25,613 nt of DNA from Bacillota bacterium (GCA_023392515.1 JAEVYX010000095.1:1-25613), one strand, 5' to 3'; counted from the stretch's first letter, positions 13,951 to 22,997 are shown. Made by a program: numbers and translations. Notes: generated by a model from the sequence alone, not told the origin.

Positions 13951-15678
13951 TTATGCCTCCTCCCCGTTTTGCTGAGAAAGGCAGATTTCTCGGTATACGG
14001 GGCAATTTTCGTAGAGGCTTTGATGGCTGCCCGTTCCTGCCACTTCCCCTTCTTCAAGCAGCAAAATCCGATCTGCATGTCGGATTGCGCTCACCCGCTG
14101 GGATACGATACACACGGTCATGCCTTTGGTTTCTTTCTGAAGAGCTTTGCGTAGTGCTGCATCGGTAGCATAGTCCAGAGCGCTAGCACTGTCATCCAAA
14201 ATAAGGATTTCAGGACTGCCTACCAGAGCCCTTGCAATAGTCAGCCGTTGTTTTTGTCCGCCGGACAGGTTTTTCCCGCCCTGATACAAAATGGTTCCCA
14301 ACCCCTCGGGAAGATCTTTCACAAAATCATCCGCTTGAGCAATGGAAAGTGCGCGATACAATTCTGTATCATCCGCATCTTTTTTGCGCCAACGCAAATT
14401 TTGTGCAATTGTGCCTGTAAAAAGCATGGCTTGCTGGGGCACCAGGCCGATCATGCCGCGCAATTGCGAAATAGGATAATTTCTTACATCAATTCCATCC
14501 ACCAAAACCTGGCCTTCCGCAGTATCATACAACCGCAGGATCAAGTTAATCAGCGTGGTTTTGGAAGATCCTGTACCGCCGATAATCCCAACAGTTTCTC
14601 CTTTCTGTATACTAAAACTGATATCATTGAGCGCGTTTTTCCCATCTTTTCCATAGCGGAAAGATACATGGTCGAAGGTGATTTTTGGCGCGTCTTGTAC
14701 TTTCTTCACAGGTTCATGTGCTTTTTCCACCACAGAGGGTTGCGTATCAAAAACTTCATTGACTCGCGCGGCAGAAGCAGCCGCTTTTGTAAACAGTACG
14801 ACCAGATTGGCTACCACCACCAGCGCAAGCAATATTTGAGCCATATAGTTTACAAATGCGACAATTTGTCCCTGGGTCATCTCCCCAACTTGCACACGCA
14901 TGCCGCCAAACCATATAATAGCCACGATTCCCAGGTTCATAATCAGAAAAGACAATGGAGAGAGAAGCGCCGATAGTTTTCCAATTCGGATAGAAACCGC
15001 GGCCAATTCATCGGATGCCGCATAAAATCGCTGTTGTTCATGCTCCTGCTTGCCAAACGCACGAATCACCCGAGTCCCATTTAGGTTCTCGCGGGTGATG
15101 AGAGAAAGGCGGTCCAGCTTTTTTTGAATCAGCACGAAAAAAGGAACGGAACGACTCATGATCAAATAAAGCGTCAGCGAAATGATTGGCATAACGGCCA
15201 AAAAGATCAGCGACAATTTTAAATCTATCCCCATAGCCATTACGATGGCACCTACAGCAAGAAAAGGCGCCCGCACCACAAGGCGGATTAGCATGGCTAC
15301 TGCTACTTGAAGCTGATTGATGTCGCTCGTCATGCGTGTAACCAGGGTAGACGTCCCGAATTGGTCAAGCTCGGCGTGAGAAAGGGTGTTGATATGAGAA
15401 AATAGGGAATTTCGCAAATCAGTCCCTACACCCTGTGAGGCCACACTGGCAAGCCATTGGCAGGTTAGAGAGCAAGCAAGACCTACTATTCCCAGCAGAA
15501 GGAGAATTGTTCCGTTTCGCCATATATAGGCGGTATCCCCCAATTTCACTCCGCGATCAATCATATCAGCCATCACCAGCGGGACAATCAGTTCAAAAAT
15601 CGCTTCGATAAGTTTAAAAATGGGGCCAAGCGTAACTTGAAAACGATAGGGTTTCAGAAATCTCGCAAGCCTTCGCAT
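13951..15678 (-). CDS. ABC exporter half-transporter, degenerate-site subunit (BmrC/YheI-like)
   Basis: This 575-residue protein is the partner of the following gene, with the same transmembrane-plus-ATPase layout. Its nucleotide site is degenerate. Walker A is GGTGSSKTT (367-375), Walker B is ILILDD with Asp496 in place of the catalytic Glu, and Gln527 (VSQRVS) replaces the switch His. Its signature LSGGQ (471-475) is canonical. In such heterodimers this LSGGQ completes the active site formed by the partner's Walker motifs, while its own Walker motifs face the partner's LSQGQ in a site that binds but hardly hydrolyses ATP. The ATG at 15678 has GGAAG 8 bases upstream. No dedicated regulator gene adjoins the pair. 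Confidence 0.92.
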   Translation of the reverse strand: MRRLARFLKPYRFQVTLGPIFKLIEAIFELIVPLVMADMIDRGVKLGDTAYIWRNGTILLLLGIVGLACSLTCQWLASVASQGVGTDLRNSLFSHINTLSHAELDQFGTSTLVTRMTSDINQLQVAVAMLIRLVVRAPFLAVGAIVMAMGIDLKLSLIFLAVMPIISLTLYLIMSRSVPFFVLIQKKLDRLSLITRENLNGTRVIRAFGKQEHEQQRFYAASDELAAVSIRIGKLSALLSPLSFLIMNLGIVAIIWFGGMRVQVGEMTQGQIVAFVNYMAQILLALVVVANLVVLFTKAAASAARVNEVFDTQPSVVEKAHEPVKKVQDAPKITFDHVSFRYGKDGKNALNDISFSIQKGETVGIIGGTGSSKTTLINLILRLYDTAEGQVLVDGIDVRNYPISQLRGMIGLVPQQAMLFTGTIAQNLRWRKKDADDTELYRALSIAQADDFVKDLPEGLGTILYQGGKNLSGGQKQRLTIARALVGSPEILILDDSASALDYATDAALRKALQKETKGMTVCIVSQRVSAIRHADRILLLEEGEVAGTGSHQSLYENCPVYREICLSQQNGEEA

Positions 15679-15716
15679 AACTGTCACTTCCAATCTGGAA
15701 AAGCATAAACAGAAGC

Positions 15717-15745
15717 AGTTTAGCATACTTCCCACAGGATTACAA
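15717..15745 (-). promoter_or_regulatory. Candidate promoter of the ABC exporter operon
   Basis: On the minus strand TTGTAA (15745-15740) and TAAACT (15722-15717) are 17 bases apart, with TGC forming an extended -10. Each hexamer matches consensus at only four positions. The gap 15679-15846 between the exporter and ppdK holds only this and the ppdK terminator. Confidence 0.4.
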
Positions 15746-15790
15746 TCCGCCTTTTCGGCATCGTTCTATACTCTCTTATTGTGCAAAACG

Positions 15791-15827
15791 ATAATAAAAG
15801 CAGAGGCACTCCGAAGAATGCCTCTGC
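15791..15827 (-). terminator. Rho-independent terminator of ppdK
   Basis: GCAGAGGCA (15800-15808) and TGCCTCTGC (15819-15827) form a 9-bp stem with a 10-base loop. On the minus strand it is followed by TTTTATTAT (15799-15791). It begins 19 bases past the ppdK stop codon. Confidence 0.85.
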
Positions 15828-15846
15828 AATTTCAAATGGTGAAGGA

Positions 15847-18486
15847 TTATTTGGCCTGCTTTTCCAGAATAGCCGCATGAGCAGCTGCCAGCCGGGCGAT
15901 CGGCACACGGAAAGGAGAACAGGATACGTAGTTCAAGCCTACCTTGTGGCAGAACATGATGGAGGACGGATCACCGCCATGCTCGCCGCAGATGCCCAAT
16001 TTGATGTCAGGGCGGGCTTGTTTGCCTAACTTGGCGGCCAACTCCACCAGCTTGCCAACACCTTCCTGATCCAGACGGGCGAAGGGATCGCTCTCGAAGA
16101 TCTTGTTGGTGTAATAGGCATCCAGGAACTTGCCGGCGTCATCACGGCTAAAACCGAAGGTCATCTGCGTGAGGTCGTTGGTGCCGAAGGAGAAGAATTC
16201 TGCTTCTTCTGCAATTTCATCAGCAATAACGGCAGCACGGGGAATTTCGATCATGGTACCTACATGGAACTTGAGTTCTTCACCCGCTTCAGCAAATACC
16301 TGCTTTGCGGTATCAAGCACGATTTGCTTGACGAATGCAAGTTCCTTCTTGGCCCCAACCAAAGGAATCATGATTTCAGGCACGATGTCCCAACCAGTTT
16401 GCTTTTTCACCCTCAAGGCAGCCTGCAATACAGCACGGGTCTGCATTTCGGCAATTTCAGGGAAGGTGACGGCCAAGCGGCAGCCGCGGTGGCCCATCAT
16501 GGGATTGAATTCGTGGAGTGCATCGATCTTAGCTACGATCTTTTCGCTGGTAGTATTCAGCTCCCTGGCCAGGGCGGCAATTTCTTCCGTCATGGACTTC
16601 TGGGGCAGGAACTCATGGAGAGGAGGATCCAAGTACCGGACGGTCATGGGGCGGCCTTCCAGTGCCAGATACATTGCTTCAAAGTCGCCTTGCTGCATGG
16701 GCAGAATCTTCGCAAGCGCAGTACGGCGCTGAGCCTCGGTATCAGCAAGGATCATTTCACGCACGGCGGCAATGCGGTCCGATTCGAAGAACATGTGCTC
16801 GGTGCGGCAAAGGCCGATGCCTTCTGCTCCAAACTGAACAGCCTGCTTGGTGTCGCGGGGGGTATCCGCATTGGTGCGGACTTTGAGGGTCCGGGCAGCA
16901 TCAGCCCACTTCATCAACTTGGCGAAATCACCGGAAACGGCAGCTTCCGTGGTGGGTACCAATCCGGCGTACACGTTGCCGGTGGAGCCGTCCAAGGACA
17001 GTTCGTCGCCTTCATGGAAGACTTTGTCGCCTACAATCAGGGTCTTCTTGTGCTCGTTGATGTGCAGCTCGCCGCAGCCTACGACGGCAGCACGGCCCAT
17101 ACCACGGGCTACAACGGCTGCGTGAGAGGTCATGCCGCCGCGGGCGGTCAAAATGCCCTTTGACAGATCCATGCCTTCGATATCTTCGGGGGTCGTTTCT
17201 TCACGTACCAGTATGACAGCCTTGCCGGCACGACCGGCATCAGCAGCTGCAGCAGCGGTGAAGTAAATGTAACCAGCGGCTGCTCCGGGGGAAGCGGGCA
17301 GGCCTTTGGCAATCGCAGTAGCCTTTTTAAGGGCCGCGGTGTCAAAGTTCGGATGCAGAAGCGTATCCAACTGCTTGGGTTCCACCTTCAAAACGGCTTC
17401 GTCGGTGGTAAGCATGCCTTCGTCCACCAGATCCACCGCGATCTTCAAAGCGGCGGCAGCGGTACGCTTGCCATTACGGGTTTGCAGCATAAATAGCTTG
17501 GCATGTTCAATGGTGAACTCCATATCCTGCATGTCACGGTAGTGCTTTTCCAGCGTATTGGCAATATTGGCAAACTGCTCATACACTTCGGGCATGGTTT
17601 CATGCAGGGATGCGATGGGTTGGGGAGTGCGGATACCAGCCACCACGTCTTCGCCCTGGGCGTTCATCAAATATTCGCCGTACAGCTTCTTTTCGCCGGT
17701 GGAGGGGTTCCGGGTAAAGGCAACACCTGTGCCGGAATCGTTGCCCATGTTACCAAAGACCATGCTCTGTACGTTGACCGCGGTACCCCAATCGCCAGGG
17801 ATATCATTCATGCGGCGGTAGTAAATAGCACGGGGGTTATCCCAGGAACGGAACACAGCCTTGATGGCTTCCATCAGCTGTACTTTGGGATCCTGGGGGA
17901 ATTCCTCGCCCTTTTCTTTGAGGTAGATAGCCTTGAAGCGTTTGACAACTTCCTTGAGGTCATCCGCATTCAAGTCTGTATCATATTTTGCGCCCTTTTC
18001 TTGTTTCACAGCATCCAAAGCAGCTTCGAAGTTGGACTTTTTGATCTCCATCACCACGTCGGAGAACATCTGGATAAAGCGGCGATAGCTGTCATACGCA
18101 AACCGCTCGTTGCCGGTCTGGTTGGCAAGGCCTTTGACGGCTACATCATTAAGACCCAGGTTCAAAATGGTATCCATCATACCGGGCATAGAGGCACGGG
18201 CACCGGAACGGACAGAAACCAGGAAGGGATTTTCCAAATCGCCGAACTTTTTGCCGCATACGATTTCCGTCTCGGCCAGCGCAGCATATATCTGGTCTAC
18301 AATTTCCTGAGAAATCTGCTTGCCATCCTCATAGTACCGGGTGCAAGCTTCCGTAGAGACAGTGAAGCCTTGGGGGACCGGCAGGCCAATCGAGGTCATT
18401 TCGGCCAGGTTGGCACCCTTGCCGCCCAGCAGATTCTTCATGCCGGCGTTGCCTTCTTTAAATAGGTACACATACTTTTTCGTCAT
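15847..18486 (-). CDS. ppdK: Pyruvate, phosphate dikinase
   Basis: This 879-residue enzyme interconverts pyruvate, ATP and phosphate with phosphoenolpyruvate, AMP and pyrophosphate. In Clostridia it often runs in the glycolytic direction or replaces pyruvate kinase. The N-terminal nucleotide-binding domain includes GGKGANLAEM (21-30) and SVRSGARASMPGMMDT (91-106). The swivelling phosphohistidine domain has GGMTSHAAVVARG with His455, the same number as the catalytic His of the Clostridium symbiosum enzyme. The C-terminal PEP/pyruvate domain has GICGEHGGDPSS with Cys833, matching the catalytic Cys. Length is normal and nothing is missing. The ATG at 18486 follows GAGGAGG by a rather long 12 bases; no better start exists. 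It is a single-gene unit with its own promoter and terminator. Confidence 0.98.
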   Translation of the reverse strand: MTKKYVYLFKEGNAGMKNLLGGKGANLAEMTSIGLPVPQGFTVSTEACTRYYEDGKQISQEIVDQIYAALAETEIVCGKKFGDLENPFLVSVRSGARASMPGMMDTILNLGLNDVAVKGLANQTGNERFAYDSYRRFIQMFSDVVMEIKKSNFEAALDAVKQEKGAKYDTDLNADDLKEVVKRFKAIYLKEKGEEFPQDPKVQLMEAIKAVFRSWDNPRAIYYRRMNDIPGDWGTAVNVQSMVFGNMGNDSGTGVAFTRNPSTGEKKLYGEYLMNAQGEDVVAGIRTPQPIASLHETMPEVYEQFANIANTLEKHYRDMQDMEFTIEHAKLFMLQTRNGKRTAAAALKIAVDLVDEGMLTTDEAVLKVEPKQLDTLLHPNFDTAALKKATAIAKGLPASPGAAAGYIYFTAAAAADAGRAGKAVILVREETTPEDIEGMDLSKGILTARGGMTSHAAVVARGMGRAAVVGCGELHINEHKKTLIVGDKVFHEGDELSLDGSTGNVYAGLVPTTEAAVSGDFAKLMKWADAARTLKVRTNADTPRDTKQAVQFGAEGIGLCRTEHMFFESDRIAAVREMILADTEAQRRTALAKILPMQQGDFEAMYLALEGRPMTVRYLDPPLHEFLPQKSMTEEIAALARELNTTSEKIVAKIDALHEFNPMMGHRGCRLAVTFPEIAEMQTRAVLQAALRVKKQTGWDIVPEIMIPLVGAKKELAFVKQIVLDTAKQVFAEAGEELKFHVGTMIEIPRAAVIADEIAEEAEFFSFGTNDLTQMTFGFSRDDAGKFLDAYYTNKIFESDPFARLDQEGVGKLVELAAKLGKQARPDIKLGICGEHGGDPSSIMFCHKVGLNYVSCSPFRVPIARLAAAHAAILEKQAK

Positions 18487-18518
18487 GTTTTTGTCCGTCC
18501 TCCTCAATGGTTATGGTG

Positions 18519-18576
18519 TCACATGAAAATACATGCGACGGAAAAAGCTCCAGACATACAAAAAGAAGCATGTCAG
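18519..18576 (-). other. Two hairpins in the ppdK leader
   Basis: The predicted 110-base leader of ppdK contains two imperfect stems on the minus strand. One is CTGACATGC/GTATGTCTG (18576-18568, 18559-18551) with one mismatch and one G-U pair. The other is TCGCATG/CATGTGA (18538-18532, 18525-18519) with one wobble. The second lies about 10 bases upstream of the ribosome-binding site. They match no riboswitch I know. Confidence 0.35.
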
Positions 18577-18602
18577 GGCTTGTCCTACCTAACATTCGAT
18601 TG

Positions 18603-18631
18603 ATTATACTATCTTTTTCACCTTTTGGCAA
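18603..18631 (-). promoter_or_regulatory. Sigma-A promoter of ppdK
   Basis: On the minus strand TTGCCA (18631-18626, five of six) and a perfect TATAAT (18608-18603) are 17 bases apart. The start would be near 18597. The promoter lies 48 bases after the recG stop codon, and I found no terminator between them. Confidence 0.75.
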
Positions 18632-18678
18632 TACTATACCAATGAATTTTCCCGGTTTCTGTCATGCTGCTGACTTGC

Positions 18679-20697
18679 TTAATTTAAGGAAATCGATTGA
18701 AGCAAATTTGCAAAATCCCGCCCGGCCTGAGCCTTCACAATTGCCCATTCCACCTGCAGGCGCTTGTCCTGGCGCAATTCACGCAGGCAAGTTTGTGTTT
18801 TTTCCAGAAGCTGTACATCTCCATTTAAGCTTAAGCCCGGTAATATCGGCGCTCCATGCTGCCTTGTACCGAAAAACTCCCCCGGCCCTCTTAACTCCAG
18901 ATCTTTTTGTGCAATAACAAACCCGTCATTGGTACCTGCGATAGTCTTCAAACGTTCATTTGGCTCTGCCAATAGAAAGCACCAGCTTTGTTCGGAACCC
19001 CGGCCCACCCTGCCCCGAAGCTGATGCAGCTGGGATAGGCCATAACGCTGCGCATCTTCTATAACCATGATCGTTGCATTCGGCACATTTACCCCAACCT
19101 CGATGACCGTCGTAGCCACCAATGCCTGTAAATCACCAGCCGCAAAGGCTTCCAATACCTCGGCTGTCTCCTGAGGCGGCTGTTTACCATAGGTAAGCCC
19201 TACACGAAGCCCTTGAAGGGGGCCGGACAGGAGGAAAGCATATTCACTTTGTGCCGCTTTAACATCGGCAAGTGCTTCGCTCTCCTCGACCATCGGGCAG
19301 ACGATATAGGCCTGTTTTCCCGCTTGAATCTCCTTCACAATAAATGAATACATGGCCATGCGTTTTTCTTCCGGCACAATGCGGGTATATACAGGGGTTC
19401 TGCCAGGAGGCAGTTCATCTACCACGGATAAATCAAGATCGCCGTAGAGGATCAATGCCAGCGTGCGAGGGATAGGAGTCGCAGACATAACGAGTACATT
19501 TGGAACGGTTTCGTCCTCATGTACCGTTCCTTTTTGAAATAGTGCCGTACGCTGCCGTACCCCAAAACGATGCTGCTCATCAGTAACCACCAGCCCCAAA
19601 TTTTGATAGCGCACCCCATCTGAAATCAGCGCATGGGTACCGATGACCACCTGCCAGGCTCCACTTTCGATTGCCTCAAGAGCCGCGCGCCTTTCACCTG
19701 CCTTCATACCACCCAGTAAAAGTCCGCAGGAGATGCCCATGGGCTTTAAGAATGTCTGGGCGCTTACATAATGCTGACGTGCCAGTATTTCCGTTGGGGC
19801 CATCAGCGCGCCCTGAAAACCGTGCATGGCGGTGGCATAAAGTGCTCCAAAGGCCAGAGCGGTTTTTCCGCATCCTACGTCTCCCTGAATTAAGCGTGCC
19901 ATAGGTAGAGAGGATGACAAATCCCTGGCGACCTCTTCAAGCACCCGCTTTTGTGCCGAAGTAGGAGGGAAAGGAAGGCTATTCCAAAATGTATGCAACT
20001 CAGAAGATGAAACGGAAAAACTGATTCCCTTTCCCCGTTTGTCCCGTATGCTGCCAAGTGCTGCCTGATAAAACAAAAGCTGCTCAAAGGAGAGGCGCTC
20101 TCTTGCGCTTTTTAGTGCTTCTTTATTATCCGGAAAATGCGCCTGTCTTATAGCAAAGTTTTTTTCACAGAGGCCATATCGCATTCGCAAGTTTTGGGGC
20201 AGTGTTTCCGGGCAGCAATCGTCTACTTGATTTAGCGCCAGGGTGACCAGGTTTTGCATGACTTTTCCGGGTAGACCGGGCAAAGGTTTGTATATCGGTG
20301 TAATCCCTGGCGATTCTTCTAGGGAGGGATTCACTAACCGGAGGCCGGTCTTATGCGCTTCCACCCGGCCATACAGAAGAACGTTCTCCCTTCCCGAAAG
20401 ATTTTGCACCATCCATGGCTGATTAAACCATACGCAGGTAATCTTGCCCGTTTCATCCTCCAGGCGTGCGGTTACGGTACACAGGCCTTTGAAACGGCTC
20501 AACTTCGGCTTTGATCGGAAAATACCCTGTACTGCCACCGTTTCTCCAGGAACAACATCCTTTATGGAAGCTAAGGAAGTGGTATCTTTATAACCTGAAG
20601 GCAGGGCATACAAAAGATCGCGCAACGAGGCAATCCCCGCTGCGCGCAATGATTCCAACCGCATTTTGCCAACGCCGTATAGATCCTTGAGATCCAT
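18679..20697 (-). CDS. recG: ATP-dependent DNA helicase RecG
   Basis: This 672-residue superfamily 2 helicase reverses stalled replication forks and processes Holliday junctions. The N-terminal wedge/OB domain (about 50-125) is followed by the two motor domains. Motifs include Walker A GDVGCGKTA (272-280), DEQH (373-376), the RecG-specific FGVRQR just after it, and MSATPIPRT (404-412). The C-terminal part has QLHQLRGRVGRG and ends in the RecG accessory region. Length is typical. The ATG at 20697 lies one base after the fakA stop and uses GGTGGAG inside the fakA end, so translation is coupled. In B. subtilis recG also lies downstream of yloU-yloV, with two serine dehydratase genes between that are absent here. 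Confidence 0.97.
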   Translation of the reverse strand: MDLKDLYGVGKMRLESLRAAGIASLRDLLYALPSGYKDTTSLASIKDVVPGETVAVQGIFRSKPKLSRFKGLCTVTARLEDETGKITCVWFNQPWMVQNLSGRENVLLYGRVEAHKTGLRLVNPSLEESPGITPIYKPLPGLPGKVMQNLVTLALNQVDDCCPETLPQNLRMRYGLCEKNFAIRQAHFPDNKEALKSARERLSFEQLLFYQAALGSIRDKRGKGISFSVSSSELHTFWNSLPFPPTSAQKRVLEEVARDLSSSLPMARLIQGDVGCGKTALAFGALYATAMHGFQGALMAPTEILARQHYVSAQTFLKPMGISCGLLLGGMKAGERRAALEAIESGAWQVVIGTHALISDGVRYQNLGLVVTDEQHRFGVRQRTALFQKGTVHEDETVPNVLVMSATPIPRTLALILYGDLDLSVVDELPPGRTPVYTRIVPEEKRMAMYSFIVKEIQAGKQAYIVCPMVEESEALADVKAAQSEYAFLLSGPLQGLRVGLTYGKQPPQETAEVLEAFAAGDLQALVATTVIEVGVNVPNATIMVIEDAQRYGLSQLHQLRGRVGRGSEQSWCFLLAEPNERLKTIAGTNDGFVIAQKDLELRGPGEFFGTRQHGAPILPGLSLNGDVQLLEKTQTCLRELRQDKRLQVEWAIVKAQAGRDFANLLQSISLN

Positions 20698-20698
20698 T

Positions 20699-22345
20699 TT
20701 ACTCCACCGATATCAGATAGTAATATAAAGGCTGTCCGCCCATATGCATTTCGACATCGCAGGCATCGTATAATTCTGCAATTTCGCTGCAAAGTGCTTC
20801 TGCATTTTCCTTTGAGGTATCTTTCCCATAGTAAATGGTGATAAGCTCGTCTTCGTCCGTTACTAGGACTTTCATCAGTTCCATAGCGACCTCATGAACG
20901 TCCTTGCCGGTGAACTGAATTTTGCCATTATACAGGCCGATGATGTCCCCTTCCTTGATGTGCATGGATGCATATTCGCTATCCCGCACGGCAAAGGTAA
21001 TCATGCCTGTTTTAACCCGCTCTGCAGCTTCCTCCATACGACGAATATTCTCGTCACTTGGCAGCTCTGGCTGAAAGGCAACAGCGGCGGATATGCCCAT
21101 GGCTACATTTTTTGTAGGAATCACGTGAACTTCCTTGTCAGAAAGCTCCGCCGCCTGCTGAGCAGCCAATATTACATTTCCATTGTTAGGGAATACAAAA
21201 ATGCACTTTGCATTGATTTTATTAATGGCATCCAATAGGTCTTCAATGCTGGGATTCATGGTCTGGCCGCCGTCCACAATATAGTCGACCGCTAGATCAT
21301 GGAAAATTTGGGAAAAGCCTTCCCCCAGCGAAACCGCAACCATACCATAATCCTTAGGCGGTTCCAGCGCCTTTTCAGCGCTCATCTTCGCCTGGCGTTC
21401 CCGGCGCTGCTCCACCATGTTCTCAATTTTAAGGTTTACCAGTTCACCCAGCGAAAGGCCATATTGCAACGCTTTCCCGGGATCATTGGTATGTACATGC
21501 ACTTTGACAAGGGACAAGTCCCCCACCACAAGCACACAATCTCCAATACGGTTCAAGCGGCGGCGAAAAGTATCGACATCACTTTCCTGCATGGCCGGAT
21601 AGAGGTTTTGCACCAAAAACTCGGTACAGTAGGCAAACTTGATCTCATCCAAGGCATCATGGTCATCTTCAAATGTTGCTGCTCCGCCGGCATGAAAATC
21701 AATTTCCGCATTTTCTACCGTTTCGCCGCGAAGTGCCACCGCATATCCCGTATACAGCAAAAGAAGCCCGCGGCCGCCGGCATCCACCACGCCAGCTTGC
21801 TTGAGTACAGGCAGCATTTCCTGGGTGCGGCGCAGGATTGCATCACCGCTTGTCAAAATAACATTCATCAACCCATCAAAATCATCAGGGTTTAATGCAA
21901 CCTGGCGCATAGCATCTTCGGCAATCACCCGGGCTACGGTTAAAATAGTTCCCTCTTTGGGCTTCATCACCGCTTTGTAGGCTGTGTCCGCGCCGCTCTT
22001 GAGTGCTTGAGCAAACTGTGTTGGGGTGATTTTGTCAACCCCTTCCAGCGCACGGGCAAAACCACGGTACAACTGGGAGGTGATAACGCCGGAATTTCCA
22101 CGGGCGCCGCGCAGCGCGCCTTTAGCCAGCGCATCCGCCGCCTCGCCTGCAGACAGATTTTCCTTGCCGTTCAGCTCCCGGATGGCCGACATCATCGTCA
22201 GCGACATATTTGTGCCCGTGTCCCCATCGGGAACGGGAAAAACATTCAGCGCGTCCACAGCCTCCCGATTTTTTTCCAACAGCGCGGCACCAGCCACGAC
22301 CATGTCCCGCAATAGCAGGCCATCGATGGTTTGTATCTGAATCAA
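20699..22345 (-). CDS. fakA: Fatty acid kinase FakA (DAK2/DhaL domain, YloV)
   Basis: This 548-residue protein is the kinase subunit that, with a DegV-family FakB carrier, phosphorylates fatty acids to acyl phosphates for phospholipid synthesis. The N-terminal DhaL domain carries NVFPVPDGDTGTNMSLTM (34-51), whose Asp residues bind the ATP-Mg, and LRGARGNSGV about 45 residues later. The C-terminal half is the FakA-specific domain. The length equals that of Staphylococcus aureus FakA. It starts at a TTG at 22345, with GGAGGAG 7 bases upstream. It lies between the Asp23 gene (30-base gap) and recG (1-base gap) in one operon. No FakB gene is in the window. Confidence 0.94.
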   Translation of the reverse strand: MIQIQTIDGLLLRDMVVAGAALLEKNREAVDALNVFPVPDGDTGTNMSLTMMSAIRELNGKENLSAGEAADALAKGALRGARGNSGVITSQLYRGFARALEGVDKITPTQFAQALKSGADTAYKAVMKPKEGTILTVARVIAEDAMRQVALNPDDFDGLMNVILTSGDAILRRTQEMLPVLKQAGVVDAGGRGLLLLYTGYAVALRGETVENAEIDFHAGGAATFEDDHDALDEIKFAYCTEFLVQNLYPAMQESDVDTFRRRLNRIGDCVLVVGDLSLVKVHVHTNDPGKALQYGLSLGELVNLKIENMVEQRRERQAKMSAEKALEPPKDYGMVAVSLGEGFSQIFHDLAVDYIVDGGQTMNPSIEDLLDAINKINAKCIFVFPNNGNVILAAQQAAELSDKEVHVIPTKNVAMGISAAVAFQPELPSDENIRRMEEAAERVKTGMITFAVRDSEYASMHIKEGDIIGLYNGKIQFTGKDVHEVAMELMKVLVTDEDELITIYYGKDTSKENAEALCSEIAELYDACDVEMHMGGQPLYYYLISVE

Positions 22346-22375
22346 GGGTATTCTCCTCCGATCGGGTGGCTGTTC

Positions 22376-22726
22376 TTATACGCGAATGCCTTCCACCGAA
22401 ATATTGACTCTGCGCACCGTTACGCCGGTCATGCTTTCCAGCTTGTATTTCACTGTCTCCACAATGGTCTTGCACACTTCCGCCACAGAAATGCCGTATT
22501 CCACAATAATAAACAGATCCACATCCAGCTTGTCGTCAGCCAAACGGAGCTGCACGCCTTTGGACAAGTTTTCCCGGCCCAGCCATTCCACCAATCCATC
22601 CTTGGCCCGCTTGCTGGACATGGCTACAATACCGTAACACTCCAACGCCGCATAACCGACAACCTTGAGCATGACATCTTCGGTAATGTAAATGGTGCCG
22701 ATGTCATTCTTTATTTTACATTCCAT
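22376..22726 (-). CDS. Asp23/Gls24 family protein (YloU-like)
   Basis: This 116-residue protein belongs to the Asp23/Gls24 family. The hallmarks are the opening IGTIYITEDVMLKVVGYAAL, the central LDVDLFIIVEYGISVAEVC and the end TGVTVRRVNISVEGIRV. Asp23 of S. aureus is an abundant membrane-associated protein linked to cell-wall stress; YloU in B. subtilis is its small relative beside yloV (fakA), as here. AGGAGG lies 8 bases before the ATG at 22726, so the longer upstream frame is not used. It is the first gene of the asp23-fakA-recG operon. Conserved linkage to FakA suggests an envelope or lipid role, which is inference. Confidence 0.93.
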   Translation of the reverse strand: MECKIKNDIGTIYITEDVMLKVVGYAALECYGIVAMSSKRAKDGLVEWLGRENLSKGVQLRLADDKLDVDLFIIVEYGISVAEVCKTIVETVKYKLESMTGVTVRRVNISVEGIRV

Positions 22727-22742
22727 GATTTTTGCCTCCTTG

Positions 22743-22758
22743 TGCAGCAATTGCTGCA
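22743..22758. repeat. 16-bp perfect palindrome before the asp23 ribosome-binding site
   Basis: TGCAGCAATTGCTGCA reads the same on both strands. It ends two bases upstream of the AGGAGG (22740-22735) of the Asp23 gene. As DNA it could bind a dimeric regulator; as RNA it would fold into a 6-bp hairpin with a 4-base loop next to the ribosome-binding site. The structure is certain, the role unknown. Confidence 0.5.
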
Positions 22759-22855
22759 TGTAAACGACAAACCAGCAAGACGGCCGGTTTTACAGAAAAT
22801 GCCCCAGCACGCTTCAGGGCGGATGGCGCTCACCCCTCCTGCAAGGTCACATCCT

Positions 22856-22884
22856 AGTATACAGGATTCTTACCAAATCCGCAA
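22856..22884 (-). promoter_or_regulatory. Candidate promoter of the asp23-fakA-recG operon
   Basis: On the minus strand TATACT (22861-22856, five of six) lies 17 bases after TTGCGG (22884-22879, three of six). The leader would be about 120 bases. It contains the 16-bp palindrome and a GC-rich stem, AAACCGGC/GCTGGTTT. Confidence 0.5.
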
Positions 22885-22962
22885 CTGCTTTTGTGGTGCT
22901 GTTTGAGGCAAGAAAAGATGCCCCTTGTATATTTGCCCGCCAATCCAATGGAAAATTCGGCC

Positions 22963-22991
22963 TTGACAGGCGGTTTTCACTTATCTATAAT
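22963..22991 (+). promoter_or_regulatory. Consensus sigma-A promoter of the T-box/aminotransferase/tyrS operon
   Basis: TTGACA (22963-22968) and TATAAT (22986-22991) are both perfect hexamers with a 17-base spacer. Transcription should start near 22998, at the 5' edge of the T-box leader. A strong constitutive promoter fits control by transcription attenuation downstream. Confidence 0.9.
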
Positions 22992-22997
22992 AGTTCC

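Noticed and set aside
16264..18465. Long plus-strand open frames opposite ppdK (about 300 residues each)
   Set aside because: They are antisense shadows of the highly conserved ppdK gene; neither product resembles a known protein family.
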